This document shows positions 1 to 9,443 of a stretch of DNA of 64,000 nt, in pieces. Within the stretch, counting starts at the first letter, position 1; each line of letters begins with the position of its first letter. The notes below the pieces were generated by a model. The model was not told the DNA's origin. It made no database searches and worked only from the letters and a program-made list of their open reading frames with translations. This DNA comes from Phyllostachys edulis (lineage: Eukaryota > Streptophyta > Magnoliopsida > Poales > Poaceae), in contig CM070562.1 in NCBI GenBank assembly GCA_036346405.1, positions 107,212,999 to 107,276,998 of the forward strand, read 5' to 3'. The position numbers and the translations under genes are program-made.

Positions 1-525
1 GTCCGGTAGATACTCGTGGCAGTCAATGCGGGCCGACCACCACAGTCCTACCCTCTCATATTGCACAAAATTATGCGCAACTCTTCTCTCGCGGACTTCC
101 TCCAAAACAACACATTTCGTGCTACCATCTTCAAGCTCCGCTTGCGGTTGCCCGCTTCCCAAGGCACCAACATCATCGAGATTTTCCGGCGACCTACGTA
201 TGAAATCCACATACACCATCGGCCTCCCGTATATCGTCGCATCGGGCTGGGAAGTGATCTGCATGTACTCAACGCTTTCATTCACCTTGACTAGTTCCCA
301 CACCCTGTTCGTGCAGGTGATCGCCTCGATAACAAGTTTCTTCGTCGTTGGCTTCGAGTCACACTCCCTTCGGATGCAGCTCCTAAGCTCGTGAATATTC
401 ACCCCATCGAGCCCCTTCGCCTGGACCACCTTGTACTGGCATCTCGACTGGTCCAACCAATTAGGGCCGGCCCGTACGAGACTGTTGCCATAAAATATTA
501 CCAAGTCTTGTATGTTCGAAATTAC
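1..525 (-). CDS. Open internal exon of an unrecognised protein, cut by the window edge
   Basis: Reading the minus strand from 525 to 1 gives 175 codons without a stop. The frame begins right after a plausible acceptor (cttag, then GTAATTTCG) at 527-526 and has no in-frame ATG near its start, so this looks like an internal exon. Recognisable peptide pieces are QDLVIFYGNSLVRAG, NWLDQSRCQYKVV, GLDGVNIHELRSCIRREC and YGRPMVYVDFIRRSPENL. I do not recognise a domain. The neighbourhood is transposon-rich, so the N-terminal part of a Mutator-like or other transposon protein is possible, but a host gene cannot be excluded. The shorter plus-strand frames across the same bases are shadows. A translated search of the 175-residue frame would settle it. 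Confidence 0.45.
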
Positions 526-539
526 CTAAGCAGGGTATG

Positions 540-1160
540 TAGCATAACAAACATGATATGCAATTAGCACTGATTAATTAATTATACACAACTATTTACA
601 TGTGATTATTTCTTTAGTTACCACTAATTAAATAGGTCTAAACAAACAGGTACTAATTAGTTGCTCGTAATTTTCTTGCCACTAATTACCCAGCACACAG
701 ATAATTACGACATATTACATACAAATACGAAAATTAAATGCGAGTATGTGAATGCGATTAATTAATTATTCATCAACAATTTTATTACTTCACAATAAAT
801 TACTAACGTGCCATTCATTACATCTATGCAATTCCCACTAAATTAATTATAACTAAATAGTTACCACCAATTACGTACGTGTCATTACTTACCAATAAAT
901 TAATTATGCCCACGTAAATACGACCACTTATTTTACACTAATGTAATTAGCAGTAACGAACTGCACGAAATTTAATTACGAAATAGAAATTATGACTAAT
1001 TAATTAATTAATTAATACTTCACGCCCACTATTTAATTGCGACTAACTAACTACGAGTATTTAATCGCGACTGCTTAGTTACCACTAATTTAATTACCAA
1101 TTACAACTACGGGTCAATTACCACTTACTAACTACGACTAATAAGCTATCGTTAATTTAC
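540..1160. repeat. AT-rich stretch built from variants of a TAATTA-type motif
   Basis: Over about 600 bases the motifs TAATTA, ACTAATTA and ACCACTAATT recur irregularly, including a perfect run of TTAA/TAAT units near 990-1015. No long ORF is present. It is not an exact tandem array. It looks like a decayed low-complexity region lying 5' of the minus-strand exon that ends at 525. Confidence 0.6.
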
Positions 1161-1720
1161 TATGACTAAAATAATTACAACTAAACCAGACGAAAATATT
1201 TTACCTTGCCTTGATGTCGAACAAAGTATTTACATCCCACCGTATTTCGTACAAAATATTAGTCCAGTTCTCTTTGTTCTCAACAACGAGCGCGAGAACG
1301 AGAACGAATTCCAGAGTGAGAGCGAGAGCGAGCGTGGCGCCGCCGCTAGTTTTTATAGGCGCGCAAACACGTTTCACGCAGACGGACATCATTATGAGCC
1401 ATGTAGGTGGGCGGATACAGCGACGTGATGGATGGGACGGGAAAATTGCTTTTGTCGCCAAAAGGGCTAGGGCCTAGGGGGCATGGACCGGCCGCAACTT
1501 GCCCGGAAATGTGGCGCTGCATCCGGCCGGTGGCCACACGGACGAGGCGCATCTGGCTGGCCACGGGCCGAACGAGGGTATGTGTCGCGTACACAACGCG
1601 TCCGGGTGGCCACCGCGTGGACGAGGCGCCATTTCTGCCATGCGTAAAAATGACCGCAACAGTGCCATTTTGTCGAAAGCAAGCCGTGATAATCAATGAA
1701 TAATACATTAAGTTAAGTAG
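1161..1720. other. No gene recognised; GC-rich block with a degenerate internal direct repeat
   Basis: Base composition jumps from AT-rich to GC-rich at about 1280 and falls back at about 1680. Two similar segments, around 1528-1552 and 1603-1630, both read GTGGCCAC followed by GGACGAGGCGC, so the block holds an imperfect direct duplication. Overlapping frames are open on both strands, as expected from GC richness, but none resembles a known protein. Confidence 0.4.
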
Positions 1721-1723
1721 TAC

Positions 1724-1967
1724 TTCCTCCGTTTCATAATATATGTCCACAACCCATCACGCATAGATCAATGAAACACTCAATCTAAAATAATAGTAAG
1801 AAATAGCCGTATATACCTCTATTAAATGATATACTACAAGTTTGGAACCATTTAGCCTCTTACAAAGTATTTTGCAACCATTTAGCCTCTTACAAAGTAT
1901 TTAAGTAGGAATATAGTGAAGAAGTTAGAATAACTACCATGTAAATTCACTCTATATTGAAACAGAT
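1724..1967. repeat. Degenerate Stowaway-like MITE with an internal 30-bp tandem duplication
   Basis: The left end starts after TA with CTTCCTCCGTTTCATAATAT, the usual Stowaway (Tc1/mariner MITE) terminus. The right end near 1955-1967 (ATTGAAACAGA) is a decayed match. Inside, the unit carrying ACCATTTAGCCTCTTAC is present twice in tandem with a 30-bp period (about 1841-1870 and 1871-1900). The boundaries are approximate. Confidence 0.5.
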
Positions 1968-1992
1968 ATTTCGAAACCATGCACAAATATAA

Positions 1993-2277
1993 GAGCATGT
2001 ACAATGTAGGTGTTTAGAGAGGTGCTTAAAAAAACTGATTTTCTTGCCATATAGGACAAATAAGGTGCTTATTTTATAACATCGATGCTTAATTAGACAC
2101 TGGTGATTAAGAGATGCTTATATATATAACTATATCCAATTAATAGATAATACAACATTTAAGTACCCAGAAAAGAGATGCTTGCATCGGACGTAATGAC
2201 TTTTACATAGGTGCTTGATGACGTAGCTATATTCTCTTTATATTTATGTATAAGCATTTTGCATTGTACATACCTAA
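1993..2277. mobile_element. MITE with GAGCATGTACAATG-type inverted ends
   Basis: The left end reads GAGCATGTACAATGTAGGTG. The right end reads GCATTGTACATACCTAAC, whose reverse complement matches the left end. Several GATGCTT/AAGCA words lie between. The length of about 285 bp, AT richness and lack of an ORF fit a MITE. I could not define the target duplication, so the superfamily is left open. Confidence 0.6.
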
Positions 2278-3219
2278 CGAGACGAAGCAAGTAACATTCT
2301 ACTGTTGTTAAGTGTTACTCCTCTAACCACTTGAAAGTTGAAAGTTGAAATAGTTGAAACCAGAGATTATCTCTCGCTGCTGCTGCCGCCACCCTTTAGC
2401 GGAATCTGGCCAGCCATCGTGTTGCCGCCGTTTTTTTCCTACCGATTTCCGCACGTTTTCTTTCTTTCTCCTCTCGAGTGAGTCTACGTCTACGTCTACC
2501 GCTAGACCGTGCTGTTGTCAAGAGCATCTCGGCTGCTAAGAAAATGCCACAAGGTGACGTAGAAGCCACTAATCACCATTTAATTCGTCCTACAGTATTT
2601 TGCCACCGATCTCTTTAATTTGTTGGCAGTCTGGACGGTTGGCGCTACAGTGCCAGAGGGCGCAGTACAATGTTCACTTGCTGCACTAAACACGCTTGTG
2701 CCTGGCGCGCGGTGCTTCTAACAAGTACTGTTTACACAGACTCAAGCTCTGTTTATATACAGTGGGCTCTGCGGTAACAGCACCGAATCCGGATCTGGTC
2801 AGGATCAGAGCGTTTTTAACTGTAGATTTGCGACACAACTTGGCAATCTTTCGTCTCATGAATTGGCTGCTTAGAATTAGAATCCGTGGTGGCTTGAGGC
2901 GAAATTAACTAGTAATTTATTTATCACCCCGTGCAGTATTCATCAGCAACTAGTCTAGAATTGCGACTTGTTACTTATCCTTTTATTTTAATTGCAGTTA
3001 ATTATCTTAGTGTCTCACTCTCACCTAATTAGGTTTGACAGGTCAGTCAGTCGTGTCTCGTGTGTTTCCTTGTCTTTTTACCAAACATGGCAGTCAGTCG
3101 TTGGTATTTATAAATTATAAGGCATAACACGCTTAGATTCTTATCTTGTCTACCAAGCCGTCCAACGTGTAAATGTGCTTGCTTTTTCAACCATTGGTTT
3201 GCTTGTCCATGTCATGCTA
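2278..3219. other. Intergenic; nothing recognised
   Basis: A mixed AT-rich stretch with short open frames only. The 61-residue frame at 2354 and the 70-residue frame at 2696 show no domain and no splice context that I can support. Confidence 0.5.
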
Positions 3220-3475
3220 CTCTCTCTGTTTTTAAATACATGACGTTTGACCAAACGTGCAGTCAAACTTATCTAACTTGGACTAATAATATATGAAAAA
3301 CTATTTAGATTGTTCATGAGTGAATAGTATCATTAGATTTGTCATGATAAATATTTTCATAATATAATAATTTTGTAATTTTTTACAAACAAAATCATAT
3401 GAAAAGTAATGGTCAAAGTTATATAAGTTTAACTGCATGTTTGGTCAAACGTCATGTATTAAAAAACAGAGGGAG
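3220..3475. mobile_element. Stowaway-type MITE (256 bp) flanked by TA
   Basis: The element starts CTCTCTCTGTTTTTAAATAC and ends with the complement of CTCCCTCTGTTTTTTAATAC. The inverted arms continue through ATGACGTTTGACCAAAC, about 35 bp in all. TA dinucleotides flank it at 3218-3219 and 3476-3477. Arms, target site, size and AT-rich ORF-less interior are those of Stowaway MITEs mobilised by mariner-like transposases. Confidence 0.88.
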
Positions 3476-4104
3476 TATATAGCTAGCTCCTACATATATA
3501 TAAAGCAATTACTCCAATTCCATTCCATTTGATTCAACGAAAATTGCCGAATAAGTCCGGAGCATGCATGTGCTGTGCTTCATTTTCTTCTTGCATGCAC
3601 CGAACTCTTCCCTAATTTCTATGTACTATGGTACTCCGTTCTAAAGCAACCGTTCAGGACACGGCACGTCTTTACTGATTCTTAACAAACACGAGTCATC
3701 AGTTTTTTTTATTTGTCAAGTACGAGTAATAGTAAGCACCAAATAAGAATTAAGAGCTATAGCCTGTAACTGCAAAACATCCAGATGCGTGGCTAGTTGT
3801 GTTGCAAAACATCTAGAAACTTGATCTAAAAAACATCTAGAAACTTGATGCGATTTCTTTTTTATGACTGTCTATTCATAATGTGTTTGAAATTTTCTTA
3901 AGCATAAATCACGTTTTTTTTATCCATTGGATCAATATCCAATCATATGATACATCAGTCTCTACACAAATCCAATGGTCACAACAATTGACTTAAACTT
4001 AAGAAAATTTCAGACGACTTAAAAATAGCAAAGCTGTTCTTTTTTTAGGTTGAAACAGTAGGAAAAGATCCTACTATGTATGTGTATTAAATATATAATT
4101 ATAT
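3476..4104. other. No gene recognised; contains a short fold-back
   Basis: Around 3887-3902 the sequence GAAATTTTCTTAAG occurs, and its complement CTTAAGAAAATTTC lies at 3998-4011, so about 15-bp arms enclose roughly 95 bases. This may be a decayed MITE. A short direct duplication of AACATCTAGAAACTTGAT sits just before it, near 3815-3850. Confidence 0.4.
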
Positions 4105-4130
4105 ACTCCCAGGAGTACCGTACCATTTTC

Positions 4131-4162
<32 letters not shown>

Positions 4163-4540
4163 GGAAATGGTATGGTACTCCTGGGAGTACATACTCCTAC
4201 CTCTCACTACCTCTCTTATACCGCTTAAATCATATGATGATACATCTTTATCTATTTGAGCATACTTCAATAATGATTATAAAATACTCCAAAACGAGTT
4301 CTATGAAAAATTTCATGAAAGCCTACTTTTTATAGCAAAATTTGTGTATATACTTCTTTTATATATGAAAAAGGGTATATAACAAAAATAAAGGGCTCCA
4401 ATAGAATTTTTTCAACCAAGTCATATTGAAGTATCTTATAATTGGTATTTAAGTATACTGAAAGTGATAAAAAGTATAATATATTCGTTTAAGCTTTATA
4501 TTAGAAGTGGGAGTACATACTCCCGGGAGTACGAAATGGC
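4105..4540. mobile_element. MITE with TACTCCYGGGAGTA ends, plus an inverted extra end and a microsatellite
   Basis: A fold-back element spans about 4163-4540. Its left arm (GGTACTCCTGGGAGTACATA) pairs with the complement of the right arm near 4503-4539 (CGTACTCCCGGGAGTATGTA). Immediately left, at 4105-4130, an extra inverted copy of the end (ACTCCCAGGAGTACCGTACC) occurs, separated from the main element by an (AT)n(AG)n run at about 4131-4162. No ORF is present. The superfamily is not determined. Confidence 0.6.
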
Positions 4541-4594
4541 GTCCTATATATATAGTATTTACATGCGAGTGAAGTTTTAAGCTAAATTGCTAAG

Positions 4595-5040
4595 TCATTC
4601 TGAAGTTGAGTGGAGATGTTCTCTCTTTGCTCCATGGATAACGAAGGCAAACTCATGCTTGGACAATTGTTTCCAGGCTTCAAACGTTGGATCAATTCCT
4701 TGAAACACCTTCTGATTTCTGACAAACCATATGCACCATGAAGTGAGGATGATAATCTCCACGTGAAAAGACTTTGTTAAATTTTATTTGAGATCATGAA
4801 GTGAATCGACATGTTCAAATTGCGACTAAGAGTCTAAGACATATATAATTCCAGCAGGGTGAACAAATGAGCATCCCAGAAAAGACGATGTAATGTTCCC
4901 TCCACATCTTGTGCGCACAAAACACGAGTATAATCACCCATTTGGAAATTCTTTCGTCTCAAAAAATCCCTCCACATCTTGATGCAATTTCTTAGGGGAG
5001 CAATCAGGCTTCAACTTGGTTCTTTCCACGCAAGGTAGCC
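4595..5040 (-). pseudogene. LINE-type reverse transcriptase C-terminal (zf-RVT) remnant
   Basis: On the minus strand, two pieces in different frames read like the end of a plant non-LTR retrotransposon ORF2. The upstream piece contains FLRRKNFQMGDYTRVLCAQD and EGTLHRLFWDAHLF, resembling the cysteine/histidine zf-RVT region after the RT domain. The downstream piece contains LTSWCIWFVRNQKVFQGIDP and WKQLSKHEFAFVIHGAKREH and ends at a stop at 4597-4595. The RT catalytic domain is not present. The frame change and missing 5' part make it a dead, 5'-truncated relic, as is usual for LINEs. Confidence 0.7.
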
Positions 5041-5394
5041 GGCTCGGAGGTGCCGCCGCCGACGTCTCTTGGCCCTCCATTTTTGACAGACAATACCGCG
5101 GCCGCGGTGCAAGAACCTATGAACGCTCTACTAGCCTAGCGCTTGTATTTTATTTTAGCAACTTGCAGTGACACGTGAGATTTCTTTGTTGCAACTTTCA
5201 GAGTGCTTGCGTACAACAGCTAACTTCATCCTGCAGGACGTACATTCACCATGCAGTTCATCGGTGCAATTTTCTCTCTCTCTCTTGGTGTTTTTGGGCT
5301 GTATTATTAGCGATCATTTAAACCTTTTTAGATCTAACCTAACACTAATCATATCGCCGAGGAATAAAGTAGTGGAGTACTGCGGCCAGCTAGG

Positions 5395-7326
5395 GGTGTC
5401 AATCAAATCTAAATTACCGTTTTATCCGACGCAATAGCAGACGTCTCATCATAGACGATTCAAAAGGAATCATCTGTGTTGGGTCTATCGGGACCGGACA
5501 TAGCCTATCATAGACGTTTCTTATTATGAATCGTCTGTGATACGCACTATCACAGACGATTTTTTAATATAACCGTCTGTAATCATTCACAGACGGTTCT
5601 ATCAAAGAACTGTCTGTGATAATCACCGTTATCACAGACGGTTCTTGAGAACAACTGTCTGTGAATTAACACAGACAGTTCTAGTTACAAACCGTCTGTG
5701 ATAGTTAATATCATAGACGGTTCTTAACAAGAACCGTCTCTGATTGTTGGGCAGGAAACGAAAATTTGGACATAATGCGCGGGCTGCCGAAACTCGCTTT
5801 ATATTAACAACCTTGCGCCTCTGCCGTCTCTCCTCCTCACACCTCACACCTCCAACTCCTCCTCTCACTGCTCTCCTCCTCACACCTTGCGCCTCGACCG
5901 CCTCGAGCTTGTCGCTGCATGCCTCCTCCAACTCGCCTGCCTCATCATCACCGGCCTCCTCCGAACCGCCGCCCGGCCTCCTCCACCTCGCCCGGCCTCG
6001 TGCGCCACTTGGTCTCCCACGACCTGCCGCCTCGGCCTCCTCCACTTCATCGCCTCGCCTCCCACGACCTCGCCGCCTCGGCCTCCTCCACTTGCCGCCT
6101 GGCCTGCATGCGACCTCACTCTCTACTCCCCTTTGCTTTGTGATGTGGATTCTTGAGAGCTAGTGTTAGTGCTCTGTAAATGAATTGAGTTGATGCTACT
6201 GTGATGTAGGTGATGCTGTGGTTTATTGTTGGAGGCTCTCTGTGCATGTGTAGTTCATGTTGAGTTATTTGGTGCAGGCAAAAATATAGATGGTAGATCG
6301 CGACCGCCGAAGAAACCGTCATAACTTTTGCATACGAACTCGGATTGCGACGTTATTTGGCTCGTTGGAAAGCTAACGAAAAGTTCAATCCGAAAATCCA
6401 TAAGTCCATATCAGATTCATTCGCGAGGCTCAGGAGACTCCAGACAAAGTGAAAACCCCCCAAAAAGATCAATTAGGGCCTCAAAACAACCTCCGAAATT
6501 TTAGCAACCGTTTTCGGTTTTTTTTTTTGCAACAGAAAAGGCTATCATAGACGGTTCTGAACAAGAACCGTCTGTGAAAACTCATCACAGACGGTTCTGA
6601 ACAAGAATCGTCTGTGATAATCAATTTTCACATACGGTTCTTGTTCAGAACCGTCTGTGATGAGTTTTCACAGACGGTTCTTGTTCAGAACCGTCTGTGA
6701 TGACGTTTTCACAGATGGTTCTTATTTAGAACCATCTGTGATAGCTTTTTCATAGACGGTTCAAAAACCGTCTGTGATGACCTCATATCATTACAGACGA
6801 ACAAATTCAGACGGTTCGAAAACCGTCTGTGATGAGGTTTTCCCTAGTAGTGTTGGTAGCGAATATGGTTTAGATTTTTTTCATCCGATTAACAATTTCT
6901 TCCATATTCGTATTCGTATAAAAACATGGATAGGGATATGGTTTGAACTTTTGACATCCGAAATGTTATTTTATCCGCACTATTCGTATTCCTATTCGAA
7001 CTCGATAAAACAATATACATATTTTATTACAGTATGTCTAATTAGTTGGATGCATATTTTTAGTTTAATATGAATTCATGTTTTTAGGTGAAATAGATAA
7101 ACTAGAATGATTAGGTGTGCTATGTACAAGGATAAAGTATCGTAAATATATTGCAATTACGTAAGTTACGAGGATATACAAATCCGACCGAATTGAGTAG
7201 GTATCCGATTTGTATTCGTATTCGTTATAACATTCGATTTGTATTTGAATTCATATCCGTATTCGTTAGAAAATACAAATACGAAAAAGACCACTATTCA
7301 ATTAGTATTCGATCGTTGACACCCTA
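5395..7326. mobile_element. hAT-like element flanked by an 8-bp duplication, carrying a nested CACTA insert
   Basis: The octamer CAGCTAGG is repeated exactly at 5387-5394 and 7327-7334. Inside it the ends are inverted: GGTGTCAATC on the left and GATCGTTGACACCCTA on the right. An 8-bp target duplication and GGGTGTCAA-type ends suggest a non-autonomous hAT element. Its right part (6853-7326) is AT-rich with repeated TATTCGTATTCG-like words and no coding region. The CACTA fragment at about 5428-6852 interrupts it, so the CACTA insertion is the later event. Confidence 0.65.
5428..6852. mobile_element. Left-truncated non-autonomous CACTA (En/Spm) element
   Basis: The right terminus ends at 6852 as ...CCCTAGTAGTG, so the inward-reading end is CACTACTAGGGAAAACC, a CACTA-type terminus. 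Both subterminal zones (about 5450-5740 and 6540-6840) carry many direct and inverted copies of a word around CACAGACGGTTC, often as back-to-back pairs with AACCGTCTGTGA. Such arrays bind the CACTA transposase in known elements. A CACTA terminus is missing on the left, so that end is truncated or decayed. The interior (about 5820-6150) is pyrimidine-rich and GC-rich, followed by a stretch (6310-6420) with no recognisable transposase. Confidence 0.75.
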
Positions 7327-7334
7327 CAGCTAGG

Positions 7335-8285
7335 TAGCATCTTCAGTGTACATTCGTCGTAGTAGTGCTGCCTTATTAGGCATACAACATATGGGGCCGG
7401 TCTCATTGGGGTTGGAACTTGGAAGCGCTTAGTATTAACAGTGGTACATCATGAAATAAAAGCATGCGCGTAAGGTCACCTTTTTGACGGTGGCTTGAGA
7501 TTTGGCAAGAACAAAACACTTATCTTTTTCCCTGTACTACCTGCATAGGCTGCATCGTAGGGCAGAAGAATATTTGGCTTAAGCCGCCGCTCTAACTCTT
7601 TTTTTTTTGACAAAAAAATATTTTGCAGTATAATTAAGTACGTACGGGACAGAGAAGATTCCTGTAACTCGAGGACTTAATTTGCTGTACACCTCTGAAA
7701 AGTCAAGTACGGAATTACATCACTTCGAATGCAAACCCGGTCGACGCGCTGCAGATGGAATCCCGTTCTGATTATGATACACTGACGCACGGAAAGAGCC
7801 CAAACACACCGACTAATTAACAAAAGAAAAAACGCATTCTGAATTTCTGATTGATTCGCTTGTACGTTGATGCTCGATAGATTAGTACTAACCACTGCAT
7901 CTGTTAGCGAGTAGAGTATTGCGATAGCAGCGACCGTACTGAACTACTGATCAATCGATCCGGACGAGTCCGACACGGGATGGCCCGTGGCCCGCGTGGC
8001 TTCGTGGAATCTAGGAATGCACGCCGTGCCATGCCGACATCATCAGCAGGCGGGTCGTCGCGGCGCGGCGCCGTACGTGTAAGCATCCCTTGGGCGGCGC
8101 CGATAAAAAATTGCCGTGCCGCGCGCGCGCGTCGACCATGCGGCTGATGGCGAATGTCTCGTTCGCTCGTGTGTGCATGCCTGCGCCGAGCTGAAGAACT
8201 TGACCGCCCGCGCCCGGGCGGCTCTTGCTGCTTGCCGGTGAAAGTACTGGCCCGTTTGGCTTTGCCTTCGTCCAGTCCCGTGGCT
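7335..8285. other. Intergenic; nothing recognised
   Basis: No supported coding region. A poly-T/poly-A tract lies near 7600-7620, and composition becomes GC-rich from about 7960 onward. Frames of 60-140 residues on both strands in the GC-rich part overlap one another and show no domain. Confidence 0.4.
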
Positions 8286-8287
8286 AG

Positions 8288-9110
8288 ACCTGGGCACTGG
8301 GCCGTGCCGGCACGGCACAGCACGGGCACGATGGGCCACAGAGCCGGACCGTGTCGTGCTGTCCGTCTGCCCGGTCAAGACGCTGCGTCTTGCGGCAGAC
8401 GCCCGAAGTCGTCTCCGGCGAGCCCAAACACGCCGAGAGGTCCACCGTGCCGCCGCCGTGCGTCTTGCGGCCGCCCAAGCACGGTCCCATCATTGTCGCT
8501 GACGTCGTGGGTCTGTGGAATAGAGGGAGGGTCAGGGACGGAGCCACCGAGGGGCGAGGAGGAGAGGACATCTGACCTCGCTGGGCGCCGCTGTTGCCGC
8601 CGTGGAGGACCGCCGCCGTCGCCATCAACCTCCACCACTCCACGATTGACGCACTCCGAGGCAGGCCGAGCCAGCCGAGAGCGACTTTGGGCGCGGGCGG
8701 GCGGAGCGAGGGCCCATCGCCTCGGGTGGTGGAGGTGTGGAGGCTGGGCCGGAAGGGGAAGGGGTGAACCAGAGCGCCGAGTCCGCCAGCAACCTGCACC
8801 GCCTCCTCCACCGCACCGCCGTCGAGGCCACCTCCCTCCTCCGCGGCATCCCCAAGGACCCCAACACCCACCGCCTGGGCCGCCTCCTCGAGGAACTCCA
8901 CCGCCTTCGTCCCGGGGCCCGGCGGCGGGTGGAGCTCCTGCACGAGCCTGGAGGCGAGGTGGGGGCGTGGAGCTGGCGGGCTGCGTGGCGGCGGATGAGG
9001 AATGGGAGGAGTCGAGGAGATGACCCGGCGCCCCGGCAGGGAAGAAGAAGTGCATCGGATTTGGGGGAGAAAAGAAAACGAGAACGCTTGAGGGTCTGAG
9101 TCCCCTTTGA
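8288..9110 (+). pseudogene. GC-rich segment with a probable captured host-gene fragment
   Basis: From 8288 the sequence begins TAGACCTGGGCACTGGGCC, which resembles the end of grass hAT elements. It then becomes strongly GC-rich. A plus-strand frame around 8764-8910 reads NQSAESASNLHRLLHRTA, EATSLLRGIPKDPNTHRLG and RLLEELHRL, an amphipathic, gene-like peptide with normal composition that I cannot assign. It has no start or splice context and lies next to a hAT transposase relic. A host exon fragment carried by a transposon is the most likely reading. Confidence that it encodes anything now is low. Confidence 0.4.
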
Positions 9111-9443
9111 CCGCGACCGACTCCGCGAGAAGCTTCTCGGTCTCGGGCTCTCGGCCGGCGCGGGCCTAAAAAAAAGAGAGGGAGAATGAAAAAAAAGAGA
9201 GGAATGGGAAAAAAAAGAGGAAAAAAAAGAAAATGGGATAGGAAAAATTTAAAAAAATAGGAATATAGAATGAAATAAAAATATTCATAACAATCAGTAA
9301 CACATAAATATTAGGGAATAACTAAAATTTATTCATTGTTTGATACAAGACAAATACAAAGTTCTTTGCCTCGTTAAAAACCTTACCCCCAATGTGGGTA
9401 CCCGTAAGGAAAAGAGTGCAGCAACTACATAAACATAAATAGA

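Noticed and set aside
8154..9023. 289-residue plus-strand frame and overlapping 226- and 219-residue minus frames
   Set aside because: They arise from GC richness; only the short 8764-8945 segment in another frame looks protein-like.
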